Positions 12,438 to 21,800 of a stretch of DNA of 64,000 bases are shown here, piece after piece. Every line of letters begins with the position of its first letter. Within the stretch, counting starts at the first letter, position 1. Source of the DNA: Collybiopsis luxurians FD-317 M1. Its lineage: Eukaryota > Basidiomycota > Agaricomycetes > Agaricales > Omphalotaceae. The translations under genes were made by a program, and so were the position numbers. The stretch lies in the NCBI GenBank assembly GCA_000827265.1, contig KN834815.1, positions 204,091 through 268,090 on the forward strand. Reading direction: 5' to 3'. The notes beneath the pieces are model-generated. The model was not told the origin of the DNA and searched no databases. It saw only the letters and a program-made list of their open reading frames with translations.

Positions 12438-13121
12438 CCCCCTCCATTTTGAACTCTTCCCCCCCTTTATTGCAGCTATCTGGATAATTCATTCTATGAT
12501 ACTATACTCGTCACGTCACAGCCGGCTGAGGCTAATCTCAGTTCAGATCTTTTTTTCCGAGTTGTAGGCTCGATTTTTTTTTTAACTTCGTGCATGATTC
12601 GTGCAGTGCTATGCCCCTTCTCCCTGCCTCCGTCGTTCCTATTTTATCCGACGGTCGGTCACCTATCTGCTCAAGGTTTCTCCTTTTCTAGCGATTTGGC
12701 TTGCTTTTTTTGGATTCATCGGTCTAACTGACCTTTCCCTTTCCACTTCGCGTTTAATTTGATCTACTCTTTTTCTTTCTTCTTTTTGGCATCTCAATCT
12801 CATTTTCTTACTCAGCCTCCGCATCACACTTTTTTTTTGCATCAATGTGCACACATTGCAGTCACAATTCCAGTAAAACCGAACCGGTCATAAGTATTCA
12901 AGTATTTATTTGTTTTTTCCTTTTTGATTATCTACCTATCAGACTACGAGAGTCAGTAGTATTATACAGTACATCTGTAAATACATACATTTACACATGA
13001 TGAATTGTACTTTACGTTGTACATTGGATTCAAGAATGACGGAAAATTTTGCCGTATAGATCCAGGGGAGCGCACACGGACATGAGGCTCAGCCGAAATG
13101 GGATGAAGGTCGCAATATTGG
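12438..13121. other. Intergenic, pyrimidine-rich; no intact gene seen
   Basis: The first 400 bases are T/C-rich with poly-T runs and are probably the kinase 3' UTR. From about 12950 to 13121 the minus strand is open and may be the far half of the reading frame interrupted by the element at 13128-14717. No RNA gene or intact coding gene is visible. Confidence 0.4.
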
Positions 13122-13127
13122 ATACCT
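13122..13127. repeat. Target-site duplication, left copy (ATACCT)
   Basis: ATACCT abuts the outer end of the left inverted repeat and is repeated exactly at 14718-14723, next to the right one. Because the repeat ends in TA, the duplication could also be read as 5 bp (TACCT). Confidence 0.75.
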
Positions 13128-13263
13128 TATCCTGTCCCAAAGTACGAAAAAATAAACTTTGCACATATATATATTATGTTCGCGCGCGCACAGAATTTTG
13201 TAAAAGCGCGCGCAATTTCATAAGAGATGTTACGCGCACATATATTTTGGCCAAAGTGTCATC
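13128..13263 (+). repeat. Left terminal inverted repeat (136 bp)
   Basis: Begins TATCCTGTCCCAAAGTACG and ends AAGTGTCATC. Its reverse complement is at 14582-14717 with about four mismatches. Confidence 0.9.
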
Positions 13264-13268
13264 GGGCC

Positions 13269-13312
13269 GGGTCAGGTCTGTAAACCACGTGAGAGTCCAA
13301 ATGAGTCAGCTT
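13269..13312 (+). repeat. Subterminal 44-bp module, left copy (direct orientation)
   Basis: Matches 14490-14533 at about 40 of 44 positions in the same orientation. It contains CACGTG (E-box palindrome) and TGAGTCA (AP-1/Gcn4-like palindrome), both conserved in the two copies. Confidence 0.8.
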
Positions 13313-13485
13313 CCGGGAACAACCGAGAACATTCTGGCAGAGTTCAACATTTCAGAAAAGCAGAGAACTGTTCATTCTGTGTGATTACACTTTGTACATA
13401 GCGAGATTTATATGAATCATTCAATGTTCTAGCCTGGTAATTAAACCCTCGATGGGTTGTCAATTAAATCAGTAGATTGATAAAA

Positions 13486-13507
13486 GATAAGCCTTATAGG
13501 GCTTATC
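13486..13507. repeat. Short hairpin-forming palindrome inside the element
   Basis: GATAAGCC, a six-base spacer, then GGCTTATC: an 8-bp perfect stem. It lies inside the transposon, 40 bases before the assembly gap. Role unknown. Confidence 0.5.
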
Positions 13508-13547
13508 AGCTATCATGTGGAATTTAAGTAAAACTGGAAAAAATTAC

Positions 13548-14305
13548 NNNNNNNNNNNNNNNNNNNNNNNNNNNNNNNNNNNNNNNNNNNNNNNNNNNNN
13601 NNNNNNNNNNNNNNNNNNNNNNNNNNNNNNNNNNNNNNNNNNNNNNNNNNNNNNNNNNNNNNNNNNNNNNNNNNNNNNNNNNNNNNNNNNNNNNNNNNNN
13701 NNNNNNNNNNNNNNNNNNNNNNNNNNNNNNNNNNNNNNNNNNNNNNNNNNNNNNNNNNNNNNNNNNNNNNNNNNNNNNNNNNNNNNNNNNNNNNNNNNNN
13801 NNNNNNNNNNNNNNNNNNNNNNNNNNNNNNNNNNNNNNNNNNNNNNNNNNNNNNNNNNNNNNNNNNNNNNNNNNNNNNNNNNNNNNNNNNNNNNNNNNNN
13901 NNNNNNNNNNNNNNNNNNNNNNNNNNNNNNNNNNNNNNNNNNNNNNNNNNNNNNNNNNNNNNNNNNNNNNNNNNNNNNNNNNNNNNNNNNNNNNNNNNNN
14001 NNNNNNNNNNNNNNNNNNNNNNNNNNNNNNNNNNNNNNNNNNNNNNNNNNNNNNNNNNNNNNNNNNNNNNNNNNNNNNNNNNNNNNNNNNNNNNNNNNNN
14101 NNNNNNNNNNNNNNNNNNNNNNNNNNNNNNNNNNNNNNNNNNNNNNNNNNNNNNNNNNNNNNNNNNNNNNNNNNNNNNNNNNNNNNNNNNNNNNNNNNNN
14201 NNNNNNNNNNNNNNNNNNNNNNNNNNNNNNNNNNNNNNNNNNNNNNNNNNNNNNNNNNNNNNNNNNNNNNNNNNNNNNNNNNNNNNNNNNNNNNNNNNNN
14301 NNNNN
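13548..14305. other. Assembly gap (758 unknown bases)
   Basis: An unbroken run of N. It lies wholly inside the inverted-repeat element, so the gap probably reflects collapse of a multicopy repeat. The gap length may be an estimate. Confidence 0.98.
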
Positions 14306-14489
14306 ATGGTAACCCCCCAAATTCTGAAGGTTTTGCTTCGTTTTTTTCTGCTTGTCCAATATCATTCTTATGGTTTTATATCCATTGTACAAATTCCAGC
14401 AGTAGTTATAATGCATTTACAGCCTACAGGAGTCAGTTTGTGGTCAAAGTACGAGGCCGGAGCGCTGTTGGAGCGCAGGTGGGCAGCTC

Positions 14490-14533
14490 GGGTTAGGTCC
14501 GGAAACCACGTGAGAGTCCACATGAGTCAGCTT
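14490..14533 (+). repeat. Subterminal 44-bp module, right copy
   Basis: Same orientation as the left copy at 13269-13312, with CACGTG and TGAGTCA conserved. Four differences seen by eye. Confidence 0.8.
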
Positions 14534-14581
14534 TCAATGGTACTGGGGGATGACACTTCCAAATATGGAAGAGCCGTTCCT

Positions 14582-14717
14582 GATGACACTTCGGTCAAAA
14601 TATATGTGCGCGTAACATCTCTTATGAAATTGCGCGCGCTTTTACAAAATTTTGTGCGCGCGCGAACATAATATGTATATGTGCAAAGTTTATTTTTTCG
14701 TACTTTGGGACAGGATA
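14582..14717 (-). repeat. Right terminal inverted repeat (136 bp)
   Basis: Reverse complement of 13128-13263, ending GGGACAGGATA. Confidence 0.9.
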
Positions 14718-14723
14718 ATACCT
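14718..14723. repeat. Target-site duplication, right copy (ATACCT)
   Basis: Exact copy of 13122-13127 directly beside the right inverted repeat. Confidence 0.75.
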
Positions 14724-15010
14724 TGTTTTCGAGGACTACTTCTATCTACCTTGTCAATATCTCCGAGGCTCTTGAGATGTTCACGCATCCAAGGAAACGT
14801 GCATACATAGTAGTATTTTATGTAGCGCAACGTAAGATCGCTGTGGGCTGTGAGAGTTGACGCGTCAAGTCCTCGGGTAGGCAATGTGAATGGATGGTCT
14901 TGCACAGCGTCTGTTCTCTGTTCCAGAGACTCTGTTGAGACGCGGGATCTGCTGAACGCTGAAATGGAACCGAGAAGTTGGCTTTGTTGGTTGTGAACGC
15001 GCTTCGCCAT
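14718..15010 (-). pseudogene. Unknown reading frame interrupted by the transposon
   Basis: An ATG at 15010 opens a 95-codon frame (MAKRVHNQQSQLLGS...; later WMREHLKSLGDID) that runs directly into the element. If the element and one target duplication are removed, the same frame stays open past the junction into 13121-12950 for roughly 45 more codons. I do not recognise the protein. It contains a possible donor (GTATGC), so splicing may change the picture. Either the transposon disrupted a real gene, or this is a chance frame. The continuity across the empty site favours the first, weakly. Confidence 0.35.
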
Positions 15011-15239
15011 CGGGGACTTGGTCCGCCCCGGTCGCAGTGAGATGAATGTACAGGTTCAGAGCACCCTTCGTATGTATATACATGAGTAACAGCCAAAAAA
15101 AAACTTTAGCTAGTAGAGGGTTTGTTCAAATGATTTCCTTTCTGGGTATCAAAATTAGCACCAATAACCAGTCCCCCACCGACCGACCGACAGATAGACG
15201 GACATCCACACACTCGAGCAGCAAATTTAGGTAGGAAGT

Positions 15240-16079
15240 TTAGGAACGACGACCATTCAAGCAATTTCCCTTGCACACACACTGAGAGCTACAACCAACA
15301 GCGAGACCCGCGCAGCCACAAAGGTCTGGAGTACATCCGGTGTAGCACGAGCATTTTTTCTGAGCGTTGCTGGGGATAGCATTAGGGGGCGGGGTGTATG
15401 GATTCAAGCATTGGGCTTCCTGATCACTGTACACGTACAAAAGTTCGAATTTTTCGAACGGGGGATTGAAGTCAGCGGATGGATAGACGGACGTAGAGGA
15501 CAAGCGTAGGAACACTTGTATACGTACCGGCCTCCACAACCACAGAGAATAGAACACGCAAAACCGTTAGTGTGGCACCCGCAACCTCCGATACCGCCTG
15601 AGCCACCTTGGCAGAAGCTACCTTTGCAGCTGCAAGGTTTTCGGTTTCGGGTGCGCCAGACTCCGTAATGGGTAGAGACTTGGACCCACTCTTCGACTTC
15701 TTCTGCTGTAGGGACTGGACGAGGTGGAAGCTCTGAGGAGTAAATATGCCCGTTACCCGTCCTACGCGGATGGTTTGGGGTTGAGAATAGATTTCGCTGT
15801 GGAGGAAAAGTAAGAAAAAAATGTCTCTTACCAGCAATTGAAGCATCTGAGGCCGTAGAATCGGTTGCCAGAAAGGTCGGAAATGCACGCGCCAGTGACA
15901 GGATCGAAAACCCAGGGGCCTTCTTTTATAACACGTCCCAGCACATCGCGTTGGGGAAACGTAGGGTACCCAGGTACGGTATAACCCTGCTCGTGCGAGC
16001 AATACATGCATTTTATAATAGCCATGGCGAAGTTGAAGCAGATGAGTGGCACCCTGTGGCAACTGATGTGGCTTTCCAA
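15240..16079 (-). CDS. Cysteine-cluster protein with two CXC-like motifs
   Basis: Three exons: 16079-15832, 15761-15528 and 15419-15240. The introns are 15762-15831 (GTAAGAG...CGCGTAG) and 15420-15527 (GTACGTA...CAG), and the frames join cleanly. The N-terminal part has two CxxC-type pairs (KCMYC; LRCFNC), likely one zinc site, around a conserved-looking PGYPTFPQRDVLGRV segment. The C-terminal half carries two dense clusters, KPCSCKGSFC...GCGCHTNGFAC and KKCSCYTGCTPDLCGCAG followed by C-x3-C-x-C-x3-C. The second closely fits the tesmin/TSO1 CXC pattern (C-x-C-x3/4-C-x4-C-x-C-x6-C-x3-C-x-C), which binds zinc and DNA in other proteins. No secretion signal. A second ATG (MAIIKCMYC, about 16025) is an equally good start. 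Exact family unknown. Confidence 0.65.
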
Positions 16080-17463
16080 TACGTGACGGAACGCGTGTTG
16101 GTGTTGTCACGCTTGTGATGCGCATTCTAAACTCAGCTGCTCCCAGGATAACCCATCAAGCGATCACTAGCGTCTCCTAAATTTTTTGCTACGTTCAACA
16201 TCTAGCTGGGTACGCGTCAACGCGACTTGGAAGCCAAGTGGCAAAGAAATTAAGTCACGAGACCGCCAAGTGCACATGTTCGCGTCTTTATGGCAAAGTG
16301 ACAAGAACGTTACGCAGTTTCGAAGATGCGATCTGGCGTATCCTATGAAAAAGTGACAAGGGATTTATCAATACTTCTGTCATCAGTCAAGGTAGTACAA
16401 AAGTTTCGTTCCTCTTCGCGACCAGCTATGCAACGGTGACCTGTCACCTTAGTTTGATCCTGCAAGCTCACAATTACTAGGGATGTTATCACGAGCAACA
16501 GCACAATCTGCATGAGCTCTAACGACCGCCACCAAAGTCCCTTGGTGAAAGCTTTTAAAGCGCATTCCGCCAAGCCGCCTCCCCGGCGAGTGTGCTACTC
16601 TCTAACTCGCCGTCGTGACCGTTACTACACGATCCTTTCTAGTCGAGATATTTTTCACTAAAATGCACTCGAAGAAACACCTGAATCCCGTAGCTCGCGA
16701 TGTAGATTGACGGGTCAGCTCTGATCATCGAAATGTCCAATGTTCTTTCGAGCCATCTGTTTATGCGAAATGGGTCTTCTGACTCTACTCTCTGCAGGCA
16801 AGTTTGTCAGAGAGATTGGAGTGGAGCCGAAAGTTTGGTGGTCGCTAATCGTTACGGCGGTGGATACATTCTTGACTGCTGCCGATCTTTAGTAAGTTGA
16901 CGTAGTGTGTGCAGTTTCTGAATCGTTCAATGACCGGTTTCGACGCGAAAGTGAACCTCGTCAACAACCATCTACGTATAATAAATGATTAAAGTTCGAA
17001 GTCCCCTCGATACGTCAGGATCCGCACCTCCATTCATTTTTATCGCAGATCTATAGCGTATTCCAAATCTGAATACTTGATAGTTACTTCCGGCTTCTTG
17101 ATTTCGAGGAATGGACAGCGACGATGAGAAGAAAACACCTTTCCACCTCGATCTATCGAGCAGAGTAACATTCTAAATATAACATAAAGTATTGCAACCT
17201 CTTTTTGGCAGCTAAAGCTGTAGAGCATTGGGAGCGCCTGCAATTAGCTTGAGGGTTTAAAAGCTGAGGAATCTCCTACGAAGATCTCATCAGCCACCCT
17301 CGAGCTTTTCTTCTTTCTTTTTCTGCTTCTATTCTTCTTACCATCTTCTTTCTGGGACTGGCTGCCCTCATTGACTGTTTTCAAGTTCAACCTTTGTCAA
17401 CCAATTTTCGTTCCCTTTGCCATTTTCTAGTCTCTTCTCATAGTTCCTAGCGAACATTTCATC
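16080..17463. other. Intergenic region, about 1.4 kb
   Basis: No supported coding or RNA gene. The right end is the promoter of the secreted-protein gene: a TTTAAAAG box at about 17256, then a long CT-rich tract (17300-17400) of the type that marks transcription starts of highly expressed filamentous-fungal genes. Confidence 0.5.
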
Positions 17464-18745
17464 ATGGCTCACTTTCGATCTTTCGCCATCTTAGCCATCT
17501 CCTTGGCCTCGTATGTCTCACACACGTACGCTCATGCTGCAATTTCGCCCATGCTCGGCGTGCAAGGCACTCCCGTTCGAAGCGATGTCCAGTTTCCACT
17601 GGAGAATGTCGCTCCATGCGGCAAGGTCAGCCCCTCAGAGAACCTCGACACCTCGACGCCAGTCCAGATGGCTGCCGATGGTACTGTGACAATGACTATC
17701 ACTAATTTCAACCCGTACGTTCGGTTTGAAGTGTATACGCCAAAGTGGTCCTGGAACTGACGCGCCTTGAATACATAGCACCATAGACGGATCCCGAGAG
17801 GTCAAGACTGCTCTTGTGGACACGACTGGAACCGGCAACTCGTTTAGTGTACAAGTAAGGTGTTTTCTCTTCTCAATGTATGCGGGTATTGAGACTGACT
17901 GCTGCTAGGCGACTATGGTTCAGAATGGCGACGGTGTAAGTGTTTCTTAGAGAAACCTGTCGATGAACAAGCATTTAACTTTTGAAAAGAACCCCTTGAC
18001 CGACGGCTCAGAACAAATCGTTGCTTCCATGCCTGCAGGCACACAATGTACTGGCGGAACTTCTGGAAACTTGTGCTTGATGGTCAGTGACATTTTTCTA
18101 CTTTTTCTCATCCCAAGCTGATGCGGATAATGCAGAGCATGAAAACGACTTTTGGCTTTGGAAATTGTGTAGTCGTAAGCTTTTTAGGCTCGCATGTGCA
18201 GCGGTGGATGGCTCACTATTTCTGTTCCAGGTCCAACAATCGAACTCTAGTACTGCCAGTTCGGCTACATCAGCGTCCGCCAGTGATTCAGCCGCTGACA
18301 CAACCTCCACTGATACTGCGAGCGCTGCTGCTGCTGCTGCTACTACAGCCGACACCAGCGCTACTGCTGCGCAAGGGGCAACTGCAGAAGGAGCAGCGGC
18401 CCAAGGAGCAGCCGCAGAAGGTGCCACCGCTCAGGGAGCGACTGCGCAGGGAGCTACTGCACAGGGAGCTACTGCACAGGGAGCAACTGCTCAAGGAGCG
18501 ACTGCTCAGGGGGCAACCGCTCAAGGGGCAACTGCCCAGGGAGGCATCGCGGGAGCCGTCGAGAAAGCGAAGGCGAAGGCAAAAGGTCTAAGGAATATCG
18601 CAGTAAGTAACATCTCTTGTATACTGCTCACTTTCAAAATTTCTGAATCATTTAATAGGGAACACGCGCTGCTCGAGCCTTCAAGGATGGCATCGAAGGT
18701 CGCAGTGTGCGGGACGAAAAACGTTCTGGTTGGTTTTGGGCTTGA
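17464..18745 (+). CDS. Secreted Egh16/Gas1-like protein with Ala-rich repeat tail
   Basis: Starts MAHFRSFAILAISLASYV...YAHAAI, a clear signal peptide. The mature part follows after several introns: APCGKV, TVTMTITNFNP, then SFSVQATMVQNGDG, PAGTQCTGGTSGNLCLM and FGFGNCVVV. The order of Cys positions, the HA(A) mature start and the size resemble the Egh16H/Gas1 family of secreted proteins, which in plant pathogens is linked to host penetration; many saprotrophs also carry it. The tail is unusual: a Ser/Thr/Ala stretch, then about a dozen A-T-A-Q-G units, then KAKAKAKGLRN. The last exon encodes RAARAFKDGIEGRS and ends at 18745. The strong CT-rich promoter suggests abundant expression. Family call is moderate; secretion is clear. 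Confidence 0.65.
18366..18543 (+). repeat. 15-bp coding minisatellite (Ala-Thr-Ala-Gln-Gly)
   Basis: About 12 head-to-tail units related to GGAGC(A/T)AC(T/C)GC(A/T)CA(A/G), in frame with the secreted-protein gene. Early units read A-E-G or A-A-A-Q-G; the last seven or so are nearly uniform A-T-A-Q-G. Third positions vary between units, so the run is under protein-level constraint or is not brand new. Confidence 0.85.
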
Positions 18746-18880
18746 ACGAAGGGAATAATTTACCATTCCAACGGGCAACCGCGCTGACGCGCTGAGTTGT
18801 AGACGGACAGCTACGGACAAGCAGTATGTAGAGAGTAGATAGCTCCTCAATTTAATTGGCTTCGATGTAAAGCGCATGCG

Positions 18881-21800
18881 TTACGAAGGATTGAATGGCG
18901 GCATCTCCTGCTTTCTACCGGTAAGAGGCCAAACTTCGGTCATTGTATAGCTATCCCAGATCCTTCCTCCCCTTACGACATTTCTCAATTGGACGGTATC
19001 CTCGATAGGCCCGGATAGCAGATCAACATCAGGATTGTAGATGAGGAAATCCGCCAGTTTACCCGGAGTGAGTGTCCCTACTGACGGAAGGATACCAAGG
19101 GTATAAGCGGCATCGAAAGTTGCAGCCCTGAGGACCTGCAGAAGCAAATAGGTAATCAGACTCGGACGGCGAATTTTTGGCAAATAGGTAAGTACCTGGT
19201 AGTTGGTCAGCCCACCACTCTTCGTAAAGAACATCTCTGCATGGTAATTGTATCCCATTGGCTGTTCGCCATGGGCGCCAATATGCACTTTAAGGCCCTC
19301 ATGTACCATTTTTGCGGCGTAGCTAGAGGCGTTGAACAATACGTACGCTATGAGAAAAGTTTCTAAGCCTCAGTCGCTTTCAAGAAAATTATCAAACTCA
19401 CAGGTCTTGGGTCGAGCTGTCGATTCAGTAATCCGCTCGAGAATATTATGTGGAACGAAATTCCTCAGTCTGAAAGTCAAGGAATCAATAGAGTTCGAAC
19501 TGCCAATGACACGACGAACTTGGAATCATTCGGAGCATCATGATTTGCCCAGACAAATTCTTCTCCCCAAGGCCCACCGTAATTCACAATGTAAGTCGGA
19601 GTATACCCGGTCCCACTAGTTACAAAGAGATTCGAAACATCTTCGTATATTTCTGCGAATGGAAGGCTATGTTCCAATGTAGTCATCCCTAAGGTGCATG
19701 TCCGTAGAGATAATGTCCATCTGATAAGCGTCGCCTCGTTTCAAACAAAGTGTATTTTGACCTACCATCAATGATATACGCCAAATTCCAGTCGAAATTT
19801 CCTCCGCCCTCAGGAAAACAGAGCATTTCCATATCCTTTGCAACTTTCAGTAATCGCTGCCGAGAAGCTCTGGAGAAAATCTCAAGTCAGGGAGAAGTCG
19901 GGCAGAAACAAGTTTAAAGTAGCTAACCGAGCTGGGAGCTGATAATTCTTATAGGAAAGAGCAAGAGGGCCGGCTTCAGCTTTAATTCTGTTGAGCGCTG
20001 CCCGCGCTTCGTCCTCATCAACAATCTCTTGGTACATGCCCGTCCAAGTTCCAGCAAAGACAACCGTTCCAGATGTCAATATCCGAGGACCAATAAATTG
20101 CCCGCTTTCAAGCCTACTCCGTTCCGCAAAAGTATTTACAGAATGAGAGCTAGGACTAGAGGAGACCCGTCATGTCAAAACCTTTGCAATTGATATTCAA
20201 AAACTTACTTCTGTAGTGTGGTTACCCCATAAGCTAGAAAAGTTTGCATCTCCCAGGATTTAGCTGGATAACGGGAAGTGTATCCGCTCCAGTGAGCATG
20301 TAAGTCGATGAAACCAGGGATTACGAAACCTTCGTTCGGTTCAAGTCAGCGCAAGTAGAAACGACGGTTACAGCAAGGTCTGACCTCCCATAGCGTCAAT
20401 GGCGACGGCATCAACAGGTATGTGGATCTCCTCCCCACTTCCTAAAACAAGAATAACGCCATTCTGAATGAGCATTACACCGCGCTCAATTAAGTCGGCA
20501 GACTCGTCTCCTGTTTCCATCGTAAGGATTGTTGCATTATAAATGGCGACAACGACCGGCCTCGCAGAAGTATTTCCATGCGAGCTCGAGCTCTCCCGAA
20601 TCTTTTGCGAATCTAATTGCAGCCTTGCGATGTCTGTTGCATGTTCCACATATACTACATGCTTCTCAATGAGATCCTTTGTACATGATATACCAAAGGT
20701 ATCGGGATCGCTTTCGGCGGCGTCAAAACAACGGCTGAGGAGAGATACGTCGAGGGTGTGTATGACAGGTCCTGAATGAGAATTACAATCTCCAAAAGCC
20801 GGAAAGTGGATAACCAATGCGTACCCAGAAGCCAAGATAATCGTCTTCCATCTTTACTCCAAGCTAAATCATGGCCACCATCTACGCTCAACCGCATCAA
20901 GCCTTTTGTCGAATTGCCAGGTTTAGCCCATAATTTCTCTTTAGGATTCAAATTACTTCCGCTGGTGATATAAATGTGTTGACGTTCCATGAAGGCCACA
21001 TGACTAACTCCTACACCTCCGCGGAAGCTGGGTGCCACAGTAATCTCACTCGACATCATCCCTGTAACGATCACCTTGGAGCTTGCTTCCACTTCCGCCT
21101 CGGAGTCAATGGGAATTATGAATGCTCGGGAAGACTGTTGTACCAGCAAAGAGAAGCGGGAGGAAGAGGAAACATAATTCTGGCGGATGAAACGAAGATT
21201 CAGGGCAAGATCAAAAGGATCTACGTCAGAATTTGGGATGAACCGTAGTCCTCGTACAGGAACATCTCGAACATCCTCATTCCCCGAAGGTAAATGTATT
21301 TCACCGACGTAAATCCCAGGACGAGCCGTAGCTAGTATATGCCCCGTGAAAGCATCTCCAGCGCTCTTGACAAATGCTATCTGCCTCCAAGTATCTCCTA
21401 GCTGGCCCTCGCTTACTGCAGCTGCAAAGTACCTCCCAAACGGAATCCCAGACAGCTCATAAGCCCGATCAGAATCTATGTCTGCCAATTCCAAAGTAGT
21501 AAAAGCGGTGTCGGACCATCGAGCATGAACAACGAAGTGATTGGTGCCAGGGACGAAGGAGGGGGAGTAATAGGGCGATGAGGGCGATAGTACTGGGACG
21601 GTTGCAGGCTTTGCTTGGATCCCAGCTTTTCCTTTTCCACCATCACCAAAAAGCTGTACGACAATAGACTTTCCCGCTGCTTGGAAAACGGCTTTGGAAC
21701 CAGTTTCATCGACAGAGAGTTCTTTCAGAGCGTGGATGCGCTGAGTATTCTTTGTCTCAAGCCCAAGAAGATCGAGTTCCGACTTTAGTCGCCGGGTTTC

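Larger units (their letters stand above)
13128..14717. mobile_element. Terminal-inverted-repeat DNA transposon, internal part unsequenced
   Basis: Bounded by 136-bp inverted repeats that differ at only about four positions by eye, and flanked by a 6-bp direct duplication. This is the structure of a cut-and-paste DNA element. Apparent length is 1,590 bp, but 758 of those are unknown bases, so true length and any transposase are unknown. The repeats contain alternating CG/CA tracts (cgcgcgcgca, gcgcgcgc). Just inside the arms a 44-bp module occurs on both sides in direct rather than inverted orientation. The superfamily cannot be assigned: 6-bp duplications are unusual for hAT (8), PIF/Harbinger (3) or Mutator (9-11). 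The high arm identity suggests recent insertion. Confidence 0.85.

Noticed and set aside
13515..14416. Long open frames on both strands across 13515-14416
   Set aside because: They consist almost entirely of unknown bases and carry no coding information.
18366..18543. CRISPR-like regular repeats
   Set aside because: The 15-bp units have no spacers, are in coding frame and lie in a eukaryotic gene; this is a protein repeat.
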